A DNA stretch of 64,000 bases from Chamaecrista fasciculata (taxonomy: Eukaryota > Streptophyta > Magnoliopsida > Fabales > Fabaceae): assembly GCA_003254925.1 (NCBI GenBank), contig QANZ01005615.1, positions 20,885 through 84,884 on the forward strand, written 5' to 3'. The notes under the pieces are model-generated. The model did not search any database. It was given only the letters and a program-made list of their open reading frames with translations, and had not been told where the DNA came from. Shown one piece after another: positions 23,237 through 33,574 of this stretch (within the stretch, counting starts at the first letter, position 1; every line of letters starts with the position of its first letter). Made by a program: the position numbers and the translations under genes.

Positions 23237-23763
23237 GGCAAAAGTACTAATTTTGTCCCTAAACTTTACATCAACTGTCAATTTCGTCTCCAAACTTTTT
23301 TTGCTGTCACTTTGTCCCCAAACTTTACACCAACTGTCAATTTCATCCCCAATCTTTTTTTGCAGTCAATTTTGTCCCAAAACTTTACATCAATTGTCAA
23401 TTTCATCCCCGGTTTTTCACATTTTCGTCAATTTTATCCTTTGACTAACTTATTTTAATAAATTAACGACAGACTGCATCCCTGTTTTGAATCTAAGTTA
23501 GGATTTGAGTTTATTTTTCTATCAATTTTACATTATATATCGTTAGCCACATAGATTTTGTCGTCAATAGTTGACTAAAGTAAGAGCAAAGGATAAAATT
23601 GACCAAAATGTGAAAGATTAGGGACGAAAATGACAGCAAAAAAATATTGGGGACGAAATTGACAGCATGTGTAAAGTTTGAGGACGAAATTGACAGCAAA
23701 GAAAGATTGGGAGCGAAATTGACAGCAAGTGTAAAGTTTGGGGACGAAATGTGTACTTTTGCC
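23237..23763. mobile_element. Mutator-like element, family D, exact 10 bp duplication
   Basis: The 527 bp element begins GGCAAAAGTACTAATTTTGTCC and ends GTGTACTTTTGCC. GAAGATGTAA flanks both sides (23227-23236 and 23764-23773). Within each arm the word GTCAATTTCGTC/CATCCCC is itself repeated several times at about 50 bp steps, making this copy longer than the one at 13518. Confidence 0.87.
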
Positions 23764-23773
23764 GAAGATGTAA

Positions 23774-24173
23774 TAAGTGATGGAATTGGGATAAAACTCG
23801 AAAATCGGATTGATTAATAAAATAATAAATAATAATGATTATTTTTTGTTAAATAATAATAATAGTTTACTGTTCACCAGTTAAATCGAAATTATCAATG
23901 AAATAATAATGATTATTGATTATATATATTATGAAATAATTAGATATAATGTTATTATATATCAATTATCAAGCAGTAAACAAGGATGTTATTAATTATT
24001 TAAATGATATAAAATTTAAAACATTTTAAAAGATCAAAAGATTCACAATTATTTATTTAAATTTTAAATCCTGAGTTCAACATTCGGTTTATAATGTTTG
24101 TTTTTCTTGACCAAACGTTCATAATATTAGGGTTGTATATGTGGTCAGATACTCAGATGATCCAAGTTGAGTT
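23774..24173. other. Intergenic, no gene
   Basis: AT-rich with many AATAAT runs. No feature. Confidence 0.45.
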
Positions 24174-24182
24174 TTCCAATTC

Positions 24183-24340
24183 GGGAGCAGATCCTCTGCC
24201 GTACCGCACACCGTGCGGTGCGGCGAGGACCAATGGCGGGCTGCCACGTGGCGCCACGTGTGCAGGCGCGTCCACGTGGCAGCCCGCTATTGGTCCTCGC
24301 CGCACCGCACGGTGTGCGGTACGGCAGAGGATCCATTGCC
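24183..24340. mobile_element. Compact GC-rich foldback element with exact 9 bp duplication
   Basis: This 158 bp element is an almost complete palindrome. The arms (GATCCTCTGCCGTACCGCAC onward) pair over roughly 70 bp, leaving a ~20 bp centre. TTCCAATTC flanks both sides (24174-24182 and 24341-24349). The outermost 18 bp of each arm align without gaps, which supports those boundaries. A 9 bp duplication suggests the Mutator superfamily. It is GC-rich in AT-rich DNA and contains three CACGTG cores (in GCCACGTGG, GCCACGTGT and CCACGTGGC). Open frames across it are artefacts of the palindrome. Confidence 0.85.
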
Positions 24341-24349
24341 TTCCAATTC

Positions 24350-25256
24350 TCTTCCGGTGTTTTCTGAGTTCACACTCTTCTCTCTTAATGACGGGTCAGT
24401 TTTATTTTTGGGGGTAAAATAAAATTTAAATGAGGTAAGAATCGGTATTTCACTAAGGTTAGGGAATATTTTCCGTCCTGAGAATTTACAAAATAAATTT
24501 ATATATTACTACTTTTTAAATATGATATTAACATCGATGAGAAGATTTAAATCCTCGTCATTGTGAAATAAAAGTAAACGAATCTTAACCAATTGTACTG
24601 TAGTGTTGCTCCTTATTGGTTGGTGGGTCGGTTTCAAGTTGTGGTTTTTTTGGTGAGTTTAATATTTTTAGGAAAATTACCACAATATAATAATACCCTT
24701 ATTATAAAATTTTGATGAGGCACTTAACCATAAAATTTGACATAATCTACGATAAAAGTTTTGATTACTCAAAATTAAAAACTCAAAAATCCTTTATGTA
24801 CAATTGTAAGATTCAAAAGGTGTTTTAGGTAGGTGGCTTACAACTTAATGCATGATTATGCAATTTAACTCTTATATATATATATATCTTATATTATATG
24901 CTCCATCTCTTTCTGGTCGTTCATGTTTTAAAACTATAATCTATAAATATGTGAATAACTCATTTAAAAATCCAAAAATAAAATGAAAAGGAAACTACCG
25001 AACTTTAACCCACACCCACGTTTCCATGAATCCGAAGTGGTGCAAATTTCCAAATGCTTTTCCTTCACCACTCTCTCTCCCCATATGAGTTAATTTTAAA
25101 TTGGTCCTAAATATTTTATTTATTTTAGATGAGTCTTACATATTTTTATTATTTCTCAAATTAGTCCCAAACTTACTCTTTTATCAATATAAAAATTTAA
25201 TATAATCTTAAACTTTAAATCAATTCAAATGTTATGGGCACACTAAGCCCCTAGTA
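24350..25256. other. Intergenic, no gene
   Basis: AT-rich sequence. A family A-like word (TAAATTGGTCCTAAATATT) occurs near 25095 without a partner arm. Confidence 0.45.
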
Positions 25257-25265
25257 TATATATAT

Positions 25266-25925
25266 GGCAAAAGACTCTTTCGTACCCCTAAAGTTTGGGG
25301 TCAATTTCAGTTATGCCTTTAACGTTTGTTTTGAGTCAATTATGCCCCCAATATGAAACGTTAGTGTCAATTATACCCTAACCTTAATTTTTTTGGGCCA
25401 AAAATCCTATTTTGATCTCTCAAGTTTGCTCAAAGTTTCGCTTTGGTCCCTCAAGTCTCCAGTGAACTTTTCGGCGAGATACACGGCGGCCCCAACGACT
25501 ATGAAAACTTCTAATCCAAGGTTTTTTGACCTCATGAGTTTAATGACAGCCTTCATTTTGCGAACAAATGACCAGAAATATGATTTTTGGCAATTGTGTA
25601 ATTTTTTGGCGGCTTGCCAGTCATTTTTGAGACAAATGGAGGCCGTCATTAAATTCGGGAGGTAAAAAAACCTAGGATTAGTAGTTTTCGTAGTTGTCAG
25701 GGCCGCCGTGTATCTCGCCAAAAAGTTCACCAGAGACTTGATGGTCCAAAACGGAACTTTGAACAAACTTGAGTGATCAAAATAAGACTTTGGCCCAAAA
25801 AAATTAAAGTTAAGGTATAATTGACACCAATGTTTTATATTAGGGGTATAACTGACACAAAGCAAATGTTAAGGGCATAACTAAAACTGACTCTAAATGT
25901 TAGAGGCACTAAAGAATATATTGCC
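25266..25925. mobile_element. Long palindromic Mutator-like element, family E
   Basis: The 660 bp element begins GGCAAAAGACTCTTTCGTACC and ends GTGCC...TATTGCC, with mirrored words TTATGCC/GGCATAA and, further in, GGGCCAAAAATCC / TTTGGCCCAAA and GGCGAGATACACGGCGGCC / GGCCGCCGTGTATCTCGCC. The flanks TATATATAT and CATATATAT agree at 8 of 9. Opposed open frames (25393-25665 plus, 25407-25865 minus) are mirror images of one palindrome, not genes. Confidence 0.75.
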
Positions 25926-25991
25926 CATATATATTTTTTTTCTTGTTTGGAAAAGAAGGTTCATTATAGTTGAACATGATAACATTGAGTG

Positions 25992-26272
25992 CTCAAATTG
26001 AAGGACCAGCTACATGGGAACGTTGCTCTCGCATTTTCACACCGCAGTTTAGCGCGCTTTTTCAATCAGGGTGGAACTATTGTCAACGAAAGCTTGCTTA
26101 TTACGGACATTAAAAACCTTCTTTCACACGTCAACTTGAAGGTTTTCCACGCCCCGACGGCGCTTTCCAAGGAGCTTTTTAGTTGGCCTCCAAACCTTTT
26201 GGTCGTTCGTGATAGATTTTATGTTTTCTTCTCTGAATTTCCTTTGTAATTGTTTTTGTGGTATCAAAAAAA
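25992..26272 (+). mobile_element. 5'-truncated retroposed fragment with poly(A) and 19 bp duplication
   Basis: AACATGATAACATTGAGTG (25973-25991) recurs as AACATGATAACATTGATTG (26273-26291), 18 of 19 matching. The inserted 281 bp ends in a run of A just before the right copy. These are the marks of LINE-driven retroposition. A frame inside (25989-26249) ends with DIKNLLSHVNLKVFHA, faintly like the end of a LINE RNase H domain, but this is weak. It may be a LINE 3' end or a retroposed transcript. Confidence 0.7.
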
Positions 26273-26291
26273 AACATGATAACATTGATTG

Positions 26292-28222
26292 TTCCAGAAT
26301 AATGCCTTTTCTGTTATCTCAAAATTGGTGAACAAGTGAGTTGGTCGGGATACGGAATATTCAAAATAATAATATTGTCGTGGATACTTTAAATTTTTAT
26401 TCATTTTGCATAAATAAAAGTTTATTTTTTCAAGTTTATTGATAAAATGTTCAAAATTGAAAAATCTTATGAGTTATGTTGATTAGTTTTGTTAATTATA
26501 TAAAGGGTAAATTACATATTAATCACATGTGATACGTTTGATTCTTATATTGATGTGTGATCTTTCTAGTTTTACTGTGACCTGAGTTTATCATCGTTAA
26601 GTAGTTAGGGTACCTTGGTTTTGTTCTATCAATCTTAAAGTAAAATCTTGAGGTGACGCTCACATGATTTAGTAACAAAAAAAAATTAAATTTTGGCTCA
26701 CAAACTATCAGATAAATTTCATTTTGTTGCTAAAACTATTTTTCTTTTATTTTGATCCTTAAACTTTAATATTTGTTCCATTTTTTATCCAAAAAATGTG
26801 ATTTCATATAGTTTATGTCATTATTTCTCTTTAAATATAGAGGTGATCAAGGGCCGAGTTTTGGCCGAACTCGAAACCAACCTAATTAGACTCAGGTTAG
26901 GCCAAACCAGGCCACTTTATTAAAAAAAAAATCATTTTTTTGTATTTAACCCATTTATAAATTAGTGGTTGATTTTTATTTCTAATTTATGACTTACATT
27001 TCAAAGATCAAAACGAAACAAATGTGAAATTCAAGGACAAAAATGAAACCAAAAATAATTTTTATGACCAACATGAAACTTACCCCATAGTTTGAAGACC
27101 AAAAATGAGATTTTAACCTTAGTAGAAATCGACGGCTAAGATGCAAGAGAAATCAACAGCTAAGATGCAATAGAAATCGATGACCGAGATACATTATAAA
27201 TTGATGACTAATATTGTGTCATGTCAACATTTTCTATTAAAATTAATGAAAAAAATTACTGATATTATATAATTGCTTAACGACCAGAAGTTCAAATTCT
27301 TGAGTGACACTGAAAAAATTACACACCACTAATGTGGGAATCAGACATACCACAAACACTAAATCTGTAATTTACTTTTATGTAAGTACTGTTGAGTCTT
27401 AATTTATAATTGTATATAAATTTCATGGAGGCAATATTTAATTTTAATATAGTACTTTTTATCAAACCAAACTAGTTTCTAATTAATTTAATTTGACTTT
27501 TGTTTCCTGTTGATTAACTTGTATTAATATTGAATAGTATCCAAAATAGGCTTTATTACTCATTTGACTCTCTCTCATCACTTATTGACATTAAAAGGTG
27601 GTTTAGTTATTTTATTCCATGGATGGTCCACCTGAACTCTCTCTCCTCATTTATTTTGTATTTTTATACTTCTTTTTTTTAAAAAACTTCTCTCCTCAAC
27701 ATTAATATATTTTCTTTTTGCTTCTTTTTATGATTTATTTTTTTTTAAAAGTCTCTCCCATCATATATATTATTTTAATAATTTTTTTAACAGACACGTA
27801 GNTTGAATTCAGGAAAGGTGTCGTATAGGCGCAAACTCCCAAATAGACAAACACAGACTACGAACCATCTTTGGAGGCCACACCCTATGGAGTATAGAGA
27901 GAAACACAAAGAGGGGCCTATCAATCACAATTACAAATTCACAAGTGTAATGAAAATGAAGGATACTCCTTCCTAAATTCTCATGTGAACTTCACGTTCT
28001 CACTTTCACCTCATCTTCACCTACTCAAACCTCTAAATTTGGGATCCATTTATTTTGATACAAAATTGACAAGGATGCAATATAGGAAAGGCTTTAATTA
28101 TTATCTTTCCATTTTATCAATTTCTTGTTAACCTTTAATGAAGAGTACTGTTGAATATAAACACAATGGAGTTAATAAATGTGAATGGAAAATTATTTCG
28201 ATTATTTTTAATTTTAAATATT
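26292..28222. other. Intergenic, no gene
   Basis: AT-rich DNA with an unresolved base at 27802. A region near 26842-26930 resembles one end of the hAT element family at 39982 but has no partner. No gene was recognised. Confidence 0.45.
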
Positions 28223-28227
28223 CATTA

Positions 28228-28658
28228 TGATATACCACCCCTTGGGAGTTGGCGAATAATCCTTACTCGGAGGATGACGCCGACAACCCCTCTCGGACTT
28301 TCAGGAGGGACTAGTGATACACACCCCTCGAGGGTTGGCGGATAACCTTTACACGGAGGATGATGCCGACGACCCCCCTCGGACTTTCAGGAGGGACTAG
28401 TGATACACACCCCTCGAAGGTTGGCGGATAACCCTTACTCGGAGGATGACGCCGACGACCCCCCTCGGACTTTCAGGAGGGACTAGTGATACACACCCCT
28501 CGAGGGTTGGCGGATAACCTTTACTCAAAGGATGACGTCGACGACCCCCCTCGGACTTTCAGGAGGGACTAGTGATACACACCCCTCGAGGGTTGGCGGA
28601 TAACCACTACTCGGATGATGACGCCGACGACCCCCATCGGACTTTCAGGAGGGACTAG
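28228..28658 (+). repeat. Five 86-87 bp tandem units, each ending in a polypurine-tract/LTR junction
   Basis: TGATA starts recur at 28228, 28315, 28401, 28487, 28573 and 28659, spaced 87, 86, 86, 86 and 86 bp. Every unit runs from TGATACACACCCCTCGAGGG to CTTTCAGGAGGGACTAG. The unit end matches the polypurine tract of the LARD and the unit start matches its LTR start. Confidence 0.92.
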
Positions 28659-29329
28659 TGATATGCATCCTTTAAATTACATACGAAGGACAAAGATCAC
28701 CCGACGATAAAGAGGAAAGAACAAGACAAGGAAGATCCGACGCCAAAAGCAAACCAGCAAGGTCCCCTCCCACTCAAGCATTAAATGCCAAGATATTGAC
28801 ATTTAATGTGAAGATCCTTTGAGACCACGTGACCAGGTAAGGCTACACCAGTCACAGCGTACGTTTGGGCAAAAACACACACGCAAAATACCCAAAACAC
28901 CCTCCGTACGCAGGGATATGGTGAAAAGCACTCTTGGCTATCACTAACTCCCAAAAAAGGAAGGTTAGGCACCCCACTGCAGCTCGACAGTGACAGCTGT
29001 CGAGTCAGATCAACAAGACACAACAAGCCACTCACTGTGCATTCCCGAAAACACCCTCAACGTTCCTTTTGTACCTCGTACCCACGTGAGGCAAAAGGGA
29101 CGTAGATAAATACAAGCAGACCACACACATTCGGAGGTAACCATTCTTAATCAAGAAAAATACTATTTCCTTTACTTGATCAAGAATCTGACTTAAGCAT
29201 CGAAAAAGAATCACAAGGAACCCCCTGTGCAATCTCGTTTGCAGGATCCGACGACCTCAAGTCTCCAGAGACTGCACTTCACTGTGAACTCAAGGTTAGA
29301 TTTATGCAGATCGAGCTTTGTAGTTTTCA
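28228..29329 (+). mobile_element. Gypsy-type solo LTR with an internal tandem array
   Basis: The 1102 bp segment starts TGATATACCACCCC and ends GAGCTTTGTAGTTTTCA, the same termini as the LARD LTR at 14806-19606. Its last ~90 bp align with that LTR (GGATCCGACGACC, GAGACTGC, GTGAACTC, AAGGTTAGAT). CATTA (28223-28227) and CGTTA (29330-29334) flank it, a 5 bp duplication with one CpG-type change. No primer-binding site follows, so it is a solo LTR. A TATA-like ATAAATA lies at 29106-29112. The first 431 bp are a tandem array (separate feature). Alternatively it is a truncated 3' end comprising internal repeats plus a 671 bp LTR. Confidence 0.75.
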
Positions 29330-29334
29330 CGTTA

Positions 29335-31620
29335 CAACATATATTTTTCATGTTCTTTGTACAACTATTTTGATTTGATTTGATGATAATATATATGTCT
29401 TTTGTGACCGTTTAAACTTGAAGCCTCAGTGCCTCACATAGTCACATACAATCAATGTGAAGCGAGTAGGTGTAAATTTATAACTAGAAATTCAAATTAC
29501 TTGCATACTATACGTACTCAGTACTCACATGGACGAGAAGTGAGCATTTATGTGAGTTTATATAGAAGCATTTAGACTATTTTAGTACCATATGTGGTTT
29601 TCTTGTAAATTTCAGACCAAAATAATAACAATAATAATCATAATAATAATAATAATAAGGGAAAACATATTTTTTTTAGTATTTTAAATTATATATTTCA
29701 ATTATTCAAAAATCGATCTCTTAACTCAGTATAAATTCAAAGACTAAATGATAATTTTTTTAAAAAGAAACTGGTAAGTTATAAAATAAAAAAAAGAAGA
29801 GAAACCTTACAATTAAAATGCAGATAACCCCCTATCAATAAGTATTTGGTGCAATGATAAACAAATTATACTAAGGCTAGATTCGAGTCTTGACGTCGAC
29901 GTTATTAAAAAGACTTTAACTATTTTTTTTAATCTGAATAAAATTAATCTTCATCTAAATTATAACACTAGGTTGAGAAAATCTAAAATCTAAAATTATA
30001 TATTAAAAGAAACTGAGAGGTAATAGGTGAGAAGTGAGAAGGATGATGACTGATGGAGAGTGGAGGTAGTTTGTCCTATTAGTTTCTCACGGGCTCCTTG
30101 AGTCGCGGTGTAATTTTGTAGGATAGCTCTCTCACAAGTCAATTCACAAAGAATAATCAATAATACGGAACTTTTCGTTTCTTTATTTATCTGAAATTTA
30201 TATTGACATCTCTGGGGAAAAAAAATGGAGTCTCGAATTCTGCATACTCTAGACGGTAGGAAAAATGCATAATTATTTACAAAGGGTATATGTACTTGTT
30301 TGATTGTGTTTATATATATATAAGAAAAAAAATAAAAAATGTTTGACAAAATTTTTTTTAAAAAAAATTTAAAAACAAAATATTTTAAAAATTTATTTTA
30401 GATGATTTTGCATTAATAGAATAATACCGTATCATTAATAAAAGTTAATTTTCTGCATTTTTATTTATTTTCAGAGTTTAAAATACATTTGACTATTTTT
30501 TTAGAAAAAAATTAAATCTGAAAATTTGTTTAATTTTTTTATTTTTAAGAATCATTTTTTTTTCAAGCCAAATTATCCTTTCACTCAGAAAAATAGGTTC
30601 TTTTTCTTTTGAATATATGTTTTATTAAATCTAATTTCAAAGCTCTACATTGTAGAGAAAAATTATGAAGAGTGTTTCCTTAAAAAGGAAAAAAGGATGT
30701 GTTTCCTTTTTTCACATATTCAAAATTTCGTGATCTAAATAATTATGTTTATCTTTTGTTTTAATATAAGAGATCTAAATCTTTATCTTTGTATTTTTAG
30801 CTGTGTTGTTTAAGTTTTATGATTTTATCTCTTCTATTGTAAAATATTCTAGGATGGCTATTTTGCATTGTTATATTTATGCCAAGTAGCATCTCCTTAT
30901 TGTATGGCCTTTTACCATCTTTTGATGAATGAAAAATTTTCTTATAATAAAATAAATAAATAAATAAACTTTTTTAAAAAATAAGACTAAATTCTACAAT
31001 TTTTTTTTTAAAATTTTACTTTTTATTTAAATATTTTGTGAACTGCTACAATTAATAAAAAAAATTACAAAATTTCTATTATATGTAAAAAAAAAATCTA
31101 GCTGTCAAGACTTTTATTAAACCGAATATATAATATTTTAGTATTACCAAATATAACAATAGCTAAATACAAATTCTGGTTACTACTATATGCAATAAAC
31201 TAATAACACTAAAATCATCTCAGCCAAAAGAAAAAAGATATTCTAAATCTTTGCGTTTCACGTTACATGTAAGAAAATATGCAAGGAAAAATTTGAAAAA
31301 CACGTTCGATTTTTTCCTACCAAAACAATTTTTTTTTTTGACAAACACGATGAGACATAAAGAATTATATGGTAAACACCAAACATGATCTTTGGTTCTT
31401 GGAGCCTTTTACTGTTTGGGTCTGAATATAGAGCTAGGCCCGCATTGGAATTTTATGGGCCTTTGTTTAGCCCAAAATAAAAGTCCCTTGACATCCTCGT
31501 TCTATTCTCAATGAGGTTAGAAATCAAATGCTTTTTTCTAGAAAAAAAATACATAACATTGGTTTTGTCCCAAATTCTCAATTTGGATTTCCAATTATGT
31601 CTTTATCACTTACATAAAAT
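29335..31620. other. Intergenic, no gene; possible LINE tail
   Basis: AT-rich. About 30595-30970 is T-rich and ends TTGATGAATGAAAAATTTTC followed by a (TAAA)n-like run, reminiscent of a LINE 3' end, but no coding part precedes it. A degenerate GATTCGAGTC near 29880 could be an old SINE B-box. Confidence 0.4.
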
Positions 31621-31638
31621 TTAAAGTATTATTTGTTA

Positions 31639-31831
31639 GGGCGCGCCAAGCTCATGCAGTAGTGGAAGGCAAGAGCGACGCTCAGGAATCCCAGTAGCAA
31701 GCTACTGTATTGGATCCCTCCCCTTAAAAAATTAATTTAATATCATGTGGATCAATGACCCACGTATCAGATATTAAACTGATAAGAACAGATACTACAC
31801 TTGATCTTAGCCAAAAGGCCGAGAAAGGTAT
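31639..31831 (-). ncRNA. U2: U2 spliceosomal snRNA
   Basis: The minus strand reads ATACCTTTCTCGGCCTTTTG GCTAAGATCAAGTGTAGTAT and continues with the conserved U2 5' half: the GTAGTA branch-site pairing segment, stem-loop IIa (ATCAGTTTAATATCTGATA), then an Sm-type site (AATTTTTTAAG) before GGGGAGGGATCC. The 3' half has the less conserved stem-loops III and IV, closing CATGAGCTTGGCGCGCCC. Length is about 193 nt, close to the ~196 nt of plant U2. The 5' half appears intact and the promoter is canonical, so it is probably a functional copy. The 3' end is set by homology and a loose 3'-box-like stretch (ACTTTAA) downstream and may be off by a few bases. U2 base-pairs with the intron branch site in the nuclear spliceosome. 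Confidence 0.96.
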
Positions 31832-31855
31832 GCTTTAGACGTTCTCTTCTCGTGG

Positions 31856-31909
31856 CTTTTATACTAGCGTGTCTATATAGCTTCTCTTGTTATTCAGCGA
31901 TGTGGGACT
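31856..31909 (-). promoter_or_regulatory. U2 snRNA promoter: USE and TATA box
   Basis: On the minus strand AGTCCCACATCG (31909 to 31898) matches the plant upstream sequence element RTCCCACATCG exactly. TATAAAAG (31863 to 31856) begins 32 bp before the U2 5' end. The 34 bp spacer between them is the RNA polymerase II type, as expected for U2. Confidence 0.92.
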
Positions 31910-33574
31910 TGTTGGCAACCGTTAGATCTTAGAACGCAAGAGAACGGAGGTTTCTTGTATATGTTTTGTTTTGTTTGTTTTTTAATCTCATTATATGTGT
32001 CTCTGTGAATTTAGTGTTTTATTACAAAGAAATTTGAGTCTTCTAGGGAGGTGGTGGAGCAGAAGGCATTGGTAGATAGAAAATTAAACTATTTACATTA
32101 GGGTTTAGCTTTAACTTCAACTTAATCTTAATTAAAATGTTTGTTGTCTGTATATAGAGTTTTTATATATTGAGTATTTTATCTCTACATACAAAATTAA
32201 AATTCAGAAATCAGAATCCGACATAAACTTAGTATTTCAAGAAACGGGTGACTGAACGTGCAAGCATTGATTAGCATTTGAAGAGAAAAAAAAACTTGTA
32301 GTTTCTGCATCATTTTAGAGGAAGTTTATTGACTCTCCTCATATAGACAAAGTTTGGATTGAATGATTTGAATCCATGACAGATAATTTATTATAATTTA
32401 GTCCTCTAGCGATTATTGTCCCTCCACGTTCCACTCACATTCGAGGTCAAAATTCAACTCCAGATCTAATTAATAGTCCATTAATTAATTTAGATATAAT
32501 ATATATATATATATGTATATATTGAATATAATAAAAAGCTCTCCTCATCCATTCCAGCCATTACACTTGGTATTTGGGTGATATAGAATATATTCTTGGA
32601 TTGAAGCTTGTGTTAATAAATTTGTTTGAGTTGTCTTTGACTTGTACTTTGGTTTAACCGGCACGTCTAGGCGAAGCATATTTAACCAATAAGTAGGTAA
32701 CTTGAAGCCTAAGGCTAAGGCTAAGGGGTTGCCCATCTGATCCATCCATTGGATAGGCCGTTATATTAACTTGCAAGAAAAACGCAACACTCGCAATAAG
32801 CCGTTGCCACTCTTAGAAGCCTTTCCATCCAGGACAAATGAAGTGCCACATGACATGACATGATCCTTCAAATTCCTTTCGATTGCGAAAGCGACATCGC
32901 AACTATTTGCTTACTTCATTCATTCATCGAAATCCCCAAAACAAACTCTATCCCTTTACAAGACGCATTAGCCGTAACTAATTAAGTAATTACTACTTCA
33001 AGTGTGTCATTACACATTACATTTATTGGGTCGGTTGCGGGAAATTTGCCTCCATCCCACATTACAGCATATATAGAATAATTTTTTTTTTATTTTTCAC
33101 ATGTATTAGACAACTCTTTTGATATATAGATATCGAATTTGGATTCAGAGAGATTAGACATTCGGTTACACCCAACTCTCATTGGTATGTATATATATAT
33201 AATTTTGAGGTTTTTTTTTGGGTAGTGTAAATTATGCATTATATATATATGATGTTTATTTTAGAAGAGTAGATAGGATGCAATCAGAGTCCGAAGTTTT
33301 CGGGAAATAGGTAGATATATAGACATATGGATGACAAGTACTTGTCAACTTGTTGAGGTGGATGGTGTTTGGCTGAGCTAGGCTATCTAACTTGCTCCTT
33401 TAAAGTTGATTATTGATTAGTTGCTTCAATTCAATTACAGATAGAGAGAGACATGTTAATTTGGGGATGAAGACAGAGACATGTTCAATGGGTGAATCTA
33501 TAAAGCATGCATTAGCAGCCACAATCCTATGTAGAGGCACCACAACCAATAAGAATAAAAAGAAGAAGAAGAAG
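31910..33574. other. Intergenic and 5' flank of the phospholipase gene
   Basis: No further gene is supported. A 66-codon minus frame at 32545-32745 has no recognisable domain. A TATA-rich stretch at about 33238-33250 could serve the phospholipase gene but is not diagnostic. Confidence 0.45.

Noticed and set aside
24094..24422. Overlapping GC-rich frames
   Set aside because: They are mirror readings of the palindromic foldback element.
25393..25865. 90- and 152-codon frames on opposite strands
   Set aside because: The two proteins resemble each other because the DNA is one long palindrome (family E element).
28228..28658. CRISPR-like array
   Set aside because: Units are directly abutting 86 bp tandem repeats without unique spacers, inside a plant LTR.
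32545..32745. 66-codon minus frame MDQMGNPLALALGF...
   Set aside because: No recognisable family, no supporting context.
33413..33574. Longer N-terminus for the phospholipase starting at 33413
   Set aside because: The extra 54 residues are lysine-rich at the end and unlike the family; the conserved start lies at the ATG at 33575.
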